DNA from: Bacteroidaceae bacterium
GTDB lineage: Bacteria; Bacteroidota; Bacteroidia; Bacteroidales; Bacteroidaceae
Length of the DNA stretch: 64,000 nt
Direction of reading: 5' to 3'
NCBI GenBank assembly: GCA_024398785.1
Contig: JAKSIO010000007.1
Span: 1-64,000 of the forward strand
A program made the translations under genes and the position numbers. This document shows, one piece after another, positions 27,455-36,675 of this stretch. The notes under the pieces are model-generated. The model had not been told where the DNA came from. It saw only the letters and a list, made by a program, of their open reading frames with translations, and searched no databases. Position 1 is the first letter of the stretch. Each line of letters opens with the position of its first letter.

Positions 27455-30400
27455 TTATTTGAATTCTTTTTCGAACATTACACCAATGCCTTGGGTATTA
27501 AGCGCAGTCTTTGTAAAGTAACGGTTGTTGTTGCGGTTGTAGCCCAAAAGACTCAGTCCTATTTTGGGGACAACGCGGAACTGTACTTCCACATCACCTA
27601 TAAAGTCTGACGTACCCATAAGGTTGTTCTCGCGATATCCAAAGTTTCCGTTAATCAACAGACGGTTGTTGAGCAGGTGTGCCTCTACAATACCTTCGTA
27701 TTCGCGGTTTGTGTTCAAAGTGTTGTTGGTAAGGGCATCGGTACTCAGGTTACTTGACAGGCTGAGTACATTACTGTTGAAGATGTTTCCCAACATATTG
27801 TTTATCTGTGAATTGACAGTTGCTTTTGTGATGGCGCTGACATTTGATGTGGCGGCATCGGACTGTGTACTGTTCATATCAGGATTGATAAACTTGCCAA
27901 GTGTAAGCAAAGACATAAACTGCGTATTGCGCTGTTCGTCGGTGGTAATGGCTCCGGCAAGAATTTCCTGTTCTTCCGCACTGCCTTGCGGCAATTCAAG
28001 ATTAACTGAAATCTCAGGTGATGTAAGTACTCCTATTATATCCATAAGACAACGTACACGTACCAGGTTGCTGTTGTTGACATCCATTGATATGTCATAA
28101 AGCGATGCCGAATTTACCATGTGGTAGGCATGTACTTCGAGTTCTGCCTTTGTGGGAGGCCCGTTGAAATGAACCTGACTGTTTTCCATTATGGTAAAGT
28201 CCTTTCTAATGATGTTTTGAAGCGACATGTTGCAGGTGCCGTGTGTAACTCCCAATACTCCTGTCATATTGATACTTTCCAAAGGATCATACTGTACGTT
28301 CAGATGCCCGGTGCTGTTCAACTGGCAGTTGATGTTATTCATATAAAAACTGATGTCGGCATTGTCTGTAATATCGGCATTGATGTCTATGTCCAGCCAT
28401 GTTTTGCTTGTGCGTGTTGGAGTAACCGCAATTCTGTTTGTATTGTTATGTACAGAATCATGAGGCGTTCCGCGAGGAATAATAGTCAGGAAACTGTCAT
28501 TGATAAGGTTCCCTGAATTGAAATTATAGGAGAATGTTGTACCCGGAGCTGTTGAAAGATCTCCTGAAAGGTACAGTCCACGTCCATATTCACCTCCTGT
28601 TCTGAAATGGAATATTCCGTTTGCATATACATTTGCGGATATAGGATTCTTTTCCTGGTTAAAGTTTATGCCGTTGACCCCATTGATGTTTGCAGTTAAG
28701 TCAAGTGCCATATTGTGCAGATTGTGGTGATAAATGCGGCAGTCCAGGATTCCTTTGTGGCCTTCGGCATCGCGAAAATCAACATTTGTGAAATTGAAAA
28801 AGTCACGTTCCATGAAGAGTGTATCATAATCCACATAGAACGATGTGTTTACGAATGCCGGAGTAATCTTGGTGTCCTGAATAATCGGGTTACCCTTTAA
28901 ATTGAAATTTCCTATTGTACCGAACAGTGTGACCAGTCCTGTAGCATACCCTTGAACATCATCCATCACTTTATAGGTAAAATAGTTCAAAAAGTCAGCA
29001 TTGACGTGATTGGCATTGATGTCGAATTCCAACGAATCCGTTCTGGGGGAATAATACCCGGTGATATATGCGCGGTCATTATTGTTGTTCATGGAAAGAG
29101 CGCAGTCAATGCGGCTTGACTGATTGTTCCATTTGGCGGTTAGTGCAGCATTGCCGCCATACGAATTCAAATATACAAAGTCCTTCAGATTGATGTCTGC
29201 ATTGATTGCAGGTTCTTTGCTTATGACCTGACTGGCAAATGCATTGCCGGTAGCAATTCCTCCAAGAGGAATGTTGTTCAGGTTGAACAGTCTGAACCAT
29301 TCGTCAAGATTAAGATTTGCCATCCTGACTACAACGGTATCCAGAGAACTTGATGACAATGCTCCGTCAATATCAAGGTGTTCCTGGTTGTTCTTTACAC
29401 CGAAATTTTTGAAATTGAGTGCTTTGTTTCTGTAAGCTATCTCAGATTTTCTAAAGTTCCAGGCAGTTCCCTTGTAGAATATATCTGTGGTATCTATATT
29501 CACGGTTGTTTCCAGAACAGACATGCCGTTGCGTGATGTATGGTCAAATTCTGCCTGCATGTCAAGACTTCCTTTGAATAACCGTTCAACACTGTTGTCC
29601 CAGTTCAATACACCTCTTGCGGTATTGTCTGCAGCAACAACACTCAAGTTGACGGTATTGCTGTTATCGTCTGAAATCAGAATGTTCCCGTCAAGATCAA
29701 TGCTGGTCTGATGTTTGTCTGCCAGGGCTTTCAAAACAACGTCATTGAATACTGTGTTATTCAGTTTAGCCTGTTCAATATTGATGTCAAGAGATGTTGT
29801 CTGATTAGCATCGTCAATGTTCAGAACTAATGTGGCATCCTGGTTATGCAGCGGTAGCTTAAACGTTTTTTCATATAACAAGGTTGGACGCAGCCATGCG
29901 CGCAGGGTGCAATTGTTGTCCGGTGTGATTGATGGCGCCGTGAGCATAATGCTCCATTCGTATATATCCGGAAGTGATTCCCTGATTTTCTCAAGTAACG
30001 AATAGGGGAGTGTTGATAATAAATATTGACCCTTCAGTTCCAGGTCTGTAAAATCGGATTCAAGCCGCAAACACCTTTCATCTTTTATTTCTGAACAGAT
30101 ATAAACACTGTCAATGTGCATTGAATCCGTTGCGTTGACTATAGTCCAGTCGTTGAAAAATATATTACCGGTAATATCTTCAATGTTGCTTCCGGCAAGG
30201 TCGGCATAAAACTTACCGCTTAACAACAGAGGTTCTTTGTCTTGGGATATCAGGTTAAGTTGCTTTAAATCCAGCTTTTCCAGATCAAATTCCAACTTTC
30301 CGTTACTTGTCCTGTTACTCGGAAATTTATAATCGGCACAAAGGGCAAGGCTGGCGTTGACATCGTCTAACATTATATTGGTACTGATGCTGTGTGTGTC

Positions 30401-31735
30401 AAAATGACCGCTGGTTGCAATGTCGCGATAAATATAATCTTTGTAGCCCAAAGAGATGATGTTTCCATGATACTCGCCATACATTGTAGTATCAAATTTT
30501 CCCATCTGGGCCAAATCAAAGTTCAAAGTAAAGGATGCTTTGGAAAAATCCTTGTTTGAAGTAAGAGCATACAGATCGAGGCCGTCCACAAATATATCGG
30601 TCTTGGCAGATTGTCTGTTTCCGTAAATATTGGCATCCATGTTTGCAAGACCGCTGTTGATGAGAATGTTGAAATTGCAGCGGGTGGCTATGTTGCCGTC
30701 CAGTTCTACCAGACATGTGCTTTTGCCTAATTTACTTAGTACCTGATGCGGAATGTTAAGATCAAATCCTGCAAGATTACTGGAAATGTAAGCGTCAAAC
30801 TGAGGTGATGTCTTAAGGTTGGATGAGAACATGTCAAATCCCAATGAATCTGTATTGAGAATGTTGGTGACTATTCCGTTCGTTGACAATGTAACAGTGT
30901 TGTGCCCGGTAAAGAAGTCAAGGTTGTTTACCATAAGCGAGTCTGTGGTGCCGCTCAGGTTGCAATACAGGTCGATTGGCTCTGTGAATGTTTCAAGCTG
31001 CTTGACAAATGGTGAAAATTCACATGGCAGAATTGCTGATGACAGACTGAATTCAACCTCTTTTGACATTTTATTGTAGTAGAACCGCTCAATACCGAGA
31101 TTTGAATTCTCCAGTACTACGCGAAACTGATTGAGTTCAATCCTGTCCTTATTGTATGTGAGACTGCCTCTTATGGAATGGAGATTCAGACCTGACTGTT
31201 CTTTTGCGGATACGGACCTGCAGTTGATGTTGATGGTATCTTTACTGAGGGCTTTTACAGATACATTGGCATTGATATGCTCTGCATTTATGTGTTCCTT
31301 AGAAAAATATCCCTGCACGTATGGCTGTGAAAAATCATTGTATCTGAATGTGCCGTTCACTATGTTGACGGCATTTACCCTGAGAGTAAAGATGTTGTTT
31401 GTCTTTGCACCGTTGCCGGATTTGAGCAGAAAACCATAGTTGGCTGCGGAATCCGTGTGCTGAGTGTAAAAATTAACATATGGCTGGCGCAGACGGACAT
31501 TATACACGGCAATGCGGCGGTTAATCAGTTCAATAGGGTTGAAACGGGCCTCAAAGTGAGGCAAATCGAGCATTACACTGTCATTTCTGTCATATATAAC
31601 CAAGTCAGTGGCTTTAAGTCCGAACGGGTACAGCAATGTGATACTTTTAACTTCAACTTTGGTGTTGAAAAACGATGTCATTGCATTCTGGGCGATAGAA
31701 GCCAGCCTGTGCTGCATATAAGTGTTATGCAACAT
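27455..31735 (-). CDS. tamB: TamB/DUF490 family envelope protein (start uncertain)
   Basis: 1426 residues from the first ATG. Long beta-strand repeats of the AsmA/TamB type run through most of the protein, and the last 450 residues carry the TamB (DUF490) domain with GVLGVTHGTCNMSLQ, LPQGSAEEQEILAG and FRVVPKIGLSLLGYNRNNNRYFT. Such proteins bridge inner and outer membranes and are implicated in barrel assembly or lipid transport. The reading frame stays open 27 codons upstream to 31816 and encodes a good membrane anchor there (ITATAFFIVYIVCHIML), but has no ATG, GTG or TTG. The true start may be the ATA at 31804. Confidence 0.88.
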   Translation of the reverse strand: MLHNTYMQHRLASIAQNAMTSFFNTKVEVKSITLLYPFGLKATDLVIYDRNDSVMLDLPHFEARFNPIELINRRIAVYNVRLRQPYVNFYTQHTDSAANYGFLLKSGNGAKTNNIFTLRVNAVNIVNGTFRYNDFSQPYVQGYFSKEHINAEHINANVSVKALSKDTININCRSVSAKEQSGLNLHSIRGSLTYNKDRIELNQFRVVLENSNLGIERFYYNKMSKEVEFSLSSAILPCEFSPFVKQLETFTEPIDLYCNLSGTTDSLMVNNLDFFTGHNTVTLSTNGIVTNILNTDSLGFDMFSSNLKTSPQFDAYISSNLAGFDLNIPHQVLSKLGKSTCLVELDGNIATRCNFNILINSGLANMDANIYGNRQSAKTDIFVDGLDLYALTSNKDFSKASFTLNFDLAQMGKFDTTMYGEYHGNIISLGYKDYIYRDIATSGHFDTHSISTNIMLDDVNASLALCADYKFPSNRTSNGKLEFDLEKLDLKQLNLISQDKEPLLLSGKFYADLAGSNIEDITGNIFFNDWTIVNATDSMHIDSVYICSEIKDERCLRLESDFTDLELKGQYLLSTLPYSLLEKIRESLPDIYEWSIMLTAPSITPDNNCTLRAWLRPTLLYEKTFKLPLHNQDATLVLNIDDANQTTSLDINIEQAKLNNTVFNDVVLKALADKHQTSIDLDGNILISDDNSNTVNLSVVAADNTARGVLNWDNSVERLFKGSLDMQAEFDHTSRNGMSVLETTVNIDTTDIFYKGTAWNFRKSEIAYRNKALNFKNFGVKNNQEHLDIDGALSSSSLDTVVVRMANLNLDEWFRLFNLNNIPLGGIATGNAFASQVISKEPAINADINLKDFVYLNSYGGNAALTAKWNNQSSRIDCALSMNNNNDRAYITGYYSPRTDSLEFDINANHVNADFLNYFTYKVMDDVQGYATGLVTLFGTIGNFNLKGNPIIQDTKITPAFVNTSFYVDYDTLFMERDFFNFTNVDFRDAEGHKGILDCRIYHHNLHNMALDLTANINGVNGINFNQEKNPISANVYANGIFHFRTGGEYGRGLYLSGDLSTAPGTTFSYNFNSGNLINDSFLTIIPRGTPHDSVHNNTNRIAVTPTRTSKTWLDIDINADITDNADISFYMNNINCQLNSTGHLNVQYDPLESINMTGVLGVTHGTCNMSLQNIIRKDFTIMENSQVHFNGPPTKAELEVHAYHMVNSASLYDISMDVNNSNLVRVRCLMDIIGVLTSPEISVNLELPQGSAEEQEILAGAITTDEQRNTQFMSLLTLGKFINPDMNSTQSDAATSNVSAITKATVNSQINNMLGNIFNSNVLSLSSNLSTDALTNNTLNTNREYEGIVEAHLLNNRLLINGNFGYRENNLMGTSDFIGDVEVQFRVVPKIGLSLLGYNRNNNRYFTKTALNTQGIGVMFEKEFK

Positions 31736-31833
31736 GATATGGCAGACTATGTAAACTATGAAGAACGCAGTTGCCGTTATGTGTATTTTACTTCCAGCTC
31801 TTATTGTTTCTCTTGTCTATCTGTTATTAAGTA

Positions 31834-31841
31834 CAAAAATA
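31834..31841 (-). promoter_or_regulatory. -7 element of the tamB promoter
   Basis: The minus strand reads TATTTTTG. Transcription would begin near 31827, leaving room for the upstream in-frame anchor segment that starts around 31804. Confidence 0.5.
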
Positions 31842-31919
31842 CATTATTTATTTTGATATGCAATTTGCGTTACAACTAAATTTTGATTGTTATGTTGATA
31901 ACTATTTTGACGTGATAAA

Positions 31920-31949
31920 TTGTTATGTGGCTAAAAAATAGTAACTTTG
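31920..31949 (+). promoter_or_regulatory. Promoter of the nqr operon
   Basis: TTG at 31920-31922 and TAACTTTG at 31942-31949, 19 nt apart. The leader of about 65 nt can form GCCG/CGGC and CATGC/GCATG hairpins and contains the palindrome listed next. Confidence 0.6.
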
Positions 31950-31998
31950 TAGCGCCGAATTTGCGGCCATGCCGGAAAGCATGTTTTACCTGAGTGTT

Positions 31999-32012
31999 TA
32001 ATAACGTTATTA
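31999..32012 (+). repeat. Perfect 14-nt palindrome upstream of nqrA
   Basis: TAATAACGTTATTA ends 7 nt before the nqrA ATG. It could be an operator or simply keep the start region AT-rich. Confidence 0.5.
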
Positions 32013-32019
32013 TATTAAA

Positions 32020-33384
32020 ATGTCAGAAATTATTCGACTAAGAAAAGGTTTGGACATCAATCTCAAGGGTGCGCCTGCAAGTGACATCGTTTCTGTTCAG
32101 AACGACGGTCTTTTTGCTCTTGTGCCGGACAATTTTACGGGTGTTGTTCCTAAAGTTGTTGTTAAGGAGAATGATCATGTTCTTGCCGGTCAGGTACTGT
32201 TTTTGGATAAAAACGTACCGGAGATCAAGTTTGTGTCGCCAGTTAGCGGTCAGGTAGTGGCCATTAACCGTGGTGCGCGCCGAAAAGTTTTGAGTGTTGT
32301 AGTTAAGTCTGATGGAAAGCAGGAATCTGTAAAGTTCGCTGCAAAGAGTGTACAAAGTCTTACTGTACAGGATATACTCAGCAGTATTCTTGAGGCAGGT
32401 CTTTTTGCATTTGTGCGTCAGCGTCCGTATGACATTATCGCTAACCCGAACGACGCCCCACGCGAAATTTTTGTTTCAGCATTTGACTCAAATCCTCTTG
32501 CTCCTGATTTTGAAACCGTACTTAAAGGTCACGAACTTGAGTTCCAGATTGGTTTGAGCGCATTGTCAAAGATTGCCCGTACAAATCTTGGCATCAGCTG
32601 GAAACAGACATCCCAGGCGCTTACTGCCGCAAAGAACGTTGATATCTATACGTTCCGTGGAGCACATCCGGCCGGAAACGTTGGTGTTCAGATCAATCAT
32701 ATAAATCCTGTAAACAAGGGCGAAGTTGTCTGGACAATTGCTCCGCAACATGTTATTATGATAGGCAGTCTGTTCAACAACGGTTCTGTTGATTTTTCAC
32801 AGATAATTTCTGTTGCCGGTTCTTGTATCAGCAAACCAAGCTATGCAAAGGTTATTATGGGCGCTCAGTTGGGCTCAATTGTTAAAGATTCTCTTGCTCT
32901 TACCGGTAAAGAGCACATCCGTCTTATCAACGGTAATGTACTTACAGGTTCTAAGGCAAATACCGAAGATTTTCTTAATGTCTTTGCAAATTGCGTAACT
33001 GCAATTCCAGAAGGTGACGATGTGAACGAATTCATGGGTTGGATTATGCCTCGTTTCAAGATGTTCAGTACCAGCCGTGCATCAATGGGATGGCTGAAAG
33101 GACTGTTCTGCAAGAAAGGTTATGATATCGATGCCCGTGTAAAGGGTAGTGAACGTCACATGATAATGAGCGGTGAATATGATAGAGTATTCCCAATGGA
33201 TATCTATCCGGAATATCTTGTCAAGGCCATGATTACCGGCAATATTGACAAGATGGAGGCTTATGGTATCTATGAGGTTGCTCCTGAAGACTTTGCCTTG
33301 TGCGAGTTTGTAGATTCATCAAAATTGGAACTTCAGAGAATAGTACGTGAGAGTCTTGATAAACTCCGTGCAGAAATGGCTTAA
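32020..33384 (+). CDS. nqrA: Na+-translocating NADH:quinone reductase subunit A
   Basis: 454 residues; peripheral cytoplasmic subunit of Na+-NQR, the respiratory complex that moves electrons from NADH to quinone while pumping Na+. The N-terminus IRLRKGLDINLKGAP, then PEIKFVSPVSGQVVAINRGARR (lipoyl-like fold) and GAHPAGNVGVQINHINP are NqrA hallmarks. First gene of a complete six-gene set in the standard order A-F with short spacings. Confidence 0.97.
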   Translation: MSEIIRLRKGLDINLKGAPASDIVSVQNDGLFALVPDNFTGVVPKVVVKENDHVLAGQVLFLDKNVPEIKFVSPVSGQVVAINRGARRKVLSVVVKSDGKQESVKFAAKSVQSLTVQDILSSILEAGLFAFVRQRPYDIIANPNDAPREIFVSAFDSNPLAPDFETVLKGHELEFQIGLSALSKIARTNLGISWKQTSQALTAAKNVDIYTFRGAHPAGNVGVQINHINPVNKGEVVWTIAPQHVIMIGSLFNNGSVDFSQIISVAGSCISKPSYAKVIMGAQLGSIVKDSLALTGKEHIRLINGNVLTGSKANTEDFLNVFANCVTAIPEGDDVNEFMGWIMPRFKMFSTSRASMGWLKGLFCKKGYDIDARVKGSERHMIMSGEYDRVFPMDIYPEYLVKAMITGNIDKMEAYGIYEVAPEDFALCEFVDSSKLELQRIVRESLDKLRAEMA

Positions 33385-33394
33385 ATATTGGAAT

Positions 33395-34558
33395 ATGGGT
33401 TTAAGAAATTTTTTAGACAAAATAAAACCAAGTTTTGAGGAAAACGGCAAACTGCATGCTTTCCGCTCGGTTTATGAAGGTTTTGAGTCCTTCCTGTATG
33501 TGCCTAATACTACTGCAAAGAATGGCGTGAACATTCACGATGGTTTGGATAGCAAACGAATCATGATAATGGTGGTCATTGCTCTTTGCCCGGCACTATT
33601 GTTTGGTATGTACAATGTTGGTTATCAGCATTTCCTTGCTGCAGGTCTTGAAATGAAATTCTGGCAGATGTTCTGGTTCGGATTTCTGGCTGTACTGCCC
33701 AGACTGCTGGTATCTTACATTGTTGGTCTTGGTATCGAATTCACTGTTGCACAGTGGAAACATGAAGAAATTCAGGAGGGTTACCTGGTTACAGGTTTCA
33801 TTGTTCCTCTTATCATCCCGGCTACATGTCCGTTGTGGATTCTTGCAATTGCTGTTGCTTTTGCAGTAATCTTTGCAAAAGAGATTTTCGGCGGAACCGG
33901 AATGAACTTTCTTAATGTTGCACTGATTACACGTGCATTCATATTCTTTGCATATCCGTCTGTAATTTCAGGTGACCAGGTGTGGGTTGTTGATCATGCA
34001 ATCTGCGGCCTTGGTACTGATGCCATCGACGGTTGTACAGCTGCTACAGCGTTAGGCCTTGCTTCAACTCAGGCTGCCGCTCCTGCTTTTGACATAAATA
34101 TGGTATGGGGCCTGATTCCGGGTTCTGTAGGTGAAACCAGCATTATTGCAATAGCATTGGGTGCGTTGCTGCTTCTCTATACTGGAATAGCAAGTTGGAA
34201 AACTATGCTGTCAGTATTTGTTGGTGGCGGTCTTGTTGCTTTGCTTTACAACAAGTGCGGTCCTGACAATGCTATGGCTGCAATGCCATGGTGGCAGCAT
34301 TATGTAGTTGGCGGTTTTGCATTCGGTGCCGTATTCATGGCAACAGATCCTGTTACCAGTGCACGTACCGAAACCGGTAAGTATATTTATGGATTCCTGA
34401 TTGGTGCCATGGCTATTACAATCCGTGTCATGAATCCTGGTTATCCTGAAGGAATGATGCTGGCAATTCTTCTTATGAACTGCTTTGCACCGCTTATTGA
34501 CTACTGTGTAGTTCAGAGAAATGTAAAGAAACGTGCTAATCGTGTATTAAACAGTTAA
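33395..34558 (+). CDS. nqrB: Na+-NQR subunit B
   Basis: 387-residue membrane subunit carrying covalent FMN and the riboflavin/quinone region. Multiple transmembrane helices. The flavin-attachment motif is seen as DGCTAATALG, with Thr 218 the likely FMN-bearing residue. The start at 33395 (MGLRNFLDKIKPSF) is preferred; an upstream in-frame start at 33347 would overlap nqrA and adds 16 atypical residues. Eleven nt downstream of the nqrA stop. Confidence 0.96.
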   Translation: MGLRNFLDKIKPSFEENGKLHAFRSVYEGFESFLYVPNTTAKNGVNIHDGLDSKRIMIMVVIALCPALLFGMYNVGYQHFLAAGLEMKFWQMFWFGFLAVLPRLLVSYIVGLGIEFTVAQWKHEEIQEGYLVTGFIVPLIIPATCPLWILAIAVAFAVIFAKEIFGGTGMNFLNVALITRAFIFFAYPSVISGDQVWVVDHAICGLGTDAIDGCTAATALGLASTQAAAPAFDINMVWGLIPGSVGETSIIAIALGALLLLYTGIASWKTMLSVFVGGGLVALLYNKCGPDNAMAAMPWWQHYVVGGFAFGAVFMATDPVTSARTETGKYIYGFLIGAMAITIRVMNPGYPEGMMLAILLMNCFAPLIDYCVVQRNVKKRANRVLNS

Positions 34559-34562
34559 TATT

Positions 34563-35378
34563 ATGGCTGCAAAGAAATTCAAATGTACAATTTGTGGCTA
34601 TGTCCACGAAGGTGATCAGGCTCCTGACAAGTGTCCTGTATGCGGTGCTCCAAAAGATGCTTTTGAAGAGATTGCAGAAGGTGTTCAGGCTCCTGCAAAG
34701 AAGGGATTGAATACAAACAGCAACGTATATACAATAATTTATGCCGCAGTTATGGTAATAATTGTTGCATTCCTGCTTGTGTTTGTTTCCTCATCCTTGA
34801 AAGAACGTCAGAACAACAACGTTATCCAGGATACAAAATCTCAGATTCTTGCTTCTCTGAATCTGGCTCCTGCTGATGTTGCAAGTGCATATAACGATTA
34901 TATCCAGATGGATTGGCTTATGAAAGAAGACGGAACTCTGGTTAAGAATGAAAATACATTTTCTACATCGTATAAAAGTGAGTTTAATGCCGGTCGTCTG
35001 CATATTTTCCAGGCAGACGTTGATGGTGCAACCAAATATATCATTCCAATGAACGGTCTTGGTCTTTGGGGTGCAATTTGGGGCTATATCGCACTGGATG
35101 CAGACAAAAGTACAGTATATGGCGTCTATTTTTCACATGCATCAGAAACTCCAGGTCTTGGTGGTGAGATAGCAACAGAGTATTTCCAAAAGCGTTTTGC
35201 CGGAAAGACAGTTGTGAAAGACGGACAGATTGTTCTTAATGTCACAAAGTATGGTACTGCAAAAGATGCATCATGTCAGGTTGACGGTGTTTCCGGAGCT
35301 ACTATTACATCCAAGGGTGTTAACAGTATGATTTCCACAGTACTTGAGAGTTATAAACCATTTCTGTTAAGCAAATAA
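34563..35378 (+). CDS. nqrC: Na+-NQR subunit C with an N-terminal rubredoxin domain
   Basis: 271 residues. Residues 5-38 are a short rubredoxin-like domain of the rubrerythrin type: [19 protein letters not shown] then [10 protein letters not shown], giving two CxxC knuckles (Cys 8/11 and 24/27) for one iron. A ten-residue linker leads to residue 49, where ordinary NqrC begins ([20 protein letters not shown], one membrane helix). The periplasmic FMN domain follows, with the attachment motif [10 protein letters not shown] (Thr 247). Leu 49 is a TTG codon at the place of the usual NqrC start, so an internal start could still give normal NqrC. By the known topology the rubredoxin would face the cytoplasm. 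Confidence 0.93.
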   Translation: MAAKKFKCTICGYVHEGDQAPDKCPVCGAPKDAFEEIAEGVQAPAKKGLNTNSNVYTIIYAAVMVIIVAFLLVFVSSSLKERQNNNVIQDTKSQILASLNLAPADVASAYNDYIQMDWLMKEDGTLVKNENTFSTSYKSEFNAGRLHIFQADVDGATKYIIPMNGLGLWGAIWGYIALDADKSTVYGVYFSHASETPGLGGEIATEYFQKRFAGKTVVKDGQIVLNVTKYGTAKDASCQVDGVSGATITSKGVNSMISTVLESYKPFLLSK

Positions 35379-35389
35379 AGATAGTCAAA

Positions 35390-36016
35390 ATGGCAAAAAA
35401 TAATGAAGTTATCAAAACACCGGTGTGGTTGAACAACCCGGTTGTTGTACAGATTTTGGGTATCTGTTCTGCTCTTGCAGTAACTGCAAAACTGAAACCT
35501 GCAATTGTTATGGGTCTTTCAGTAACAATTATCACAGCTCTTTCCAATGTTGTGATTTCTCTGTTACGCAAGACAATTCCTAACCGTATCCGTATTATTG
35601 TACAATTGGTTGTTGTTGCCGCCCTGGTAACAATCGTAAGCGAAATTCTTAAAGCTTTTGCATACGATGTCAGTGTACAGCTTTCCGTATATATCGGTCT
35701 TATCATTACCAACTGTATTCTTATGGGCCGTCTTGAGGCTTTTGCAATGCAGAACACTCCTTGGGCTTCGCTCCTGGATGGTATTGGCAATGGACTTGGT
35801 TATGCAATGATTCTTATTATTGTAGCTTTTGTACGTGAACTTTTCGGTAGTGGTGCTCTGCTGGGCTTCCAGATTATTCCACAGTCATGGTATGTTACCA
35901 ATGGCGGATGGTATCTGAATAACGGTCTGATGATAATGCCTCCTATGGCCTTGATACTTGTAGGTTGCATTATTTGGGTACATCGCGCAAAGAATGAAGA
36001 ACTGCAGGAAAAATAA
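35390..36016 (+). CDS. nqrD: Na+-NQR subunit D
   Basis: 208 residues, six membrane helices. Together with NqrE it holds an intramembrane 2Fe-2S cluster in the Vibrio cholerae enzyme; the matching cysteines are present here at Cys 26 ([11 protein letters not shown]) and Cys 109 ([10 protein letters not shown]). Eleven nt after nqrC. Confidence 0.96.
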   Translation: MAKNNEVIKTPVWLNNPVVVQILGICSALAVTAKLKPAIVMGLSVTIITALSNVVISLLRKTIPNRIRIIVQLVVVAALVTIVSEILKAFAYDVSVQLSVYIGLIITNCILMGRLEAFAMQNTPWASLLDGIGNGLGYAMILIIVAFVRELFGSGALLGFQIIPQSWYVTNGGWYLNNGLMIMPPMALILVGCIIWVHRAKNEELQEK

Positions 36017-36036
36017 TCTAAATTAACAAGAAGAAT

Positions 36037-36663
36037 ATGGAACATTTTTTCAGCTTATTCGTCCGTTCAATTTTTGTGGACAATATGATATTTGCCTTCT
36101 TTCTTGGAATGTGCTCATTTCTGGCTGTTTCCAAGAATGTAAAGACAGCGCTCGGTTTGGGTATTGCTGTAACTTTTGTACAGTTTATCACTCTCCCGGT
36201 GAACTATTTGCTTCAGACAAAAGTCCTTGGACCTGATTGTCTGGTTCAGGGTGTAGATCTCTCTTTTCTGAGTTTTATTCTTTTCATTGCAGTAATTGCG
36301 GGAATTGTTCAGTTGGTAGAGATGGTAATTGAAAAATTCTCACCGTCACTGTATGCATCTTTGGGTATTTTCCTTCCTTTGATTGCTGTTAACTGTGCAA
36401 TTATGGGTGGCTCACTTTTTATGCAGCAGCGTATTGAGATGGATCCTGATTCAACTCAGGCAATTTCTTGCTTTGGCGATTCAATTGCTTTTGCTCTTGG
36501 TTCAGGTATCGGTTGGATGCTTGCCATTGTATGTCTTGCAGCCATTCGTGAGAAACTTGAGTATAGTGACGTTCCAAAACCATTGAAAGGCATCGGTATT
36601 ACATTCATTACCGTTGGACTCATGGCTATGGCATTTATGTGTTTCTCTGGTTTGAACCTTTAA
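36037..36663 (+). CDS. nqrE: Na+-NQR subunit E
   Basis: 208 residues, six membrane helices, homologous to NqrD in inverted topology. The second pair of cluster cysteines is at Cys 26 ([14 protein letters not shown]) and Cys 120 ([10 protein letters not shown]). The N-terminus [20 protein letters not shown] is typical. Nothing unusual in length or spacing. Confidence 0.96.
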   Translation: MEHFFSLFVRSIFVDNMIFAFFLGMCSFLAVSKNVKTALGLGIAVTFVQFITLPVNYLLQTKVLGPDCLVQGVDLSFLSFILFIAVIAGIVQLVEMVIEKFSPSLYASLGIFLPLIAVNCAIMGGSLFMQQRIEMDPDSTQAISCFGDSIAFALGSGIGWMLAIVCLAAIREKLEYSDVPKPLKGIGITFITVGLMAMAFMCFSGLNL

Positions 36664-36675
36664 TTTGAAGAGGAT

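Noticed and set aside
31950..32019. Riboswitch in the nqr leader
   Set aside because: Only small local hairpins are present; at about 65 nt there is no fold I recognise as a known riboswitch.
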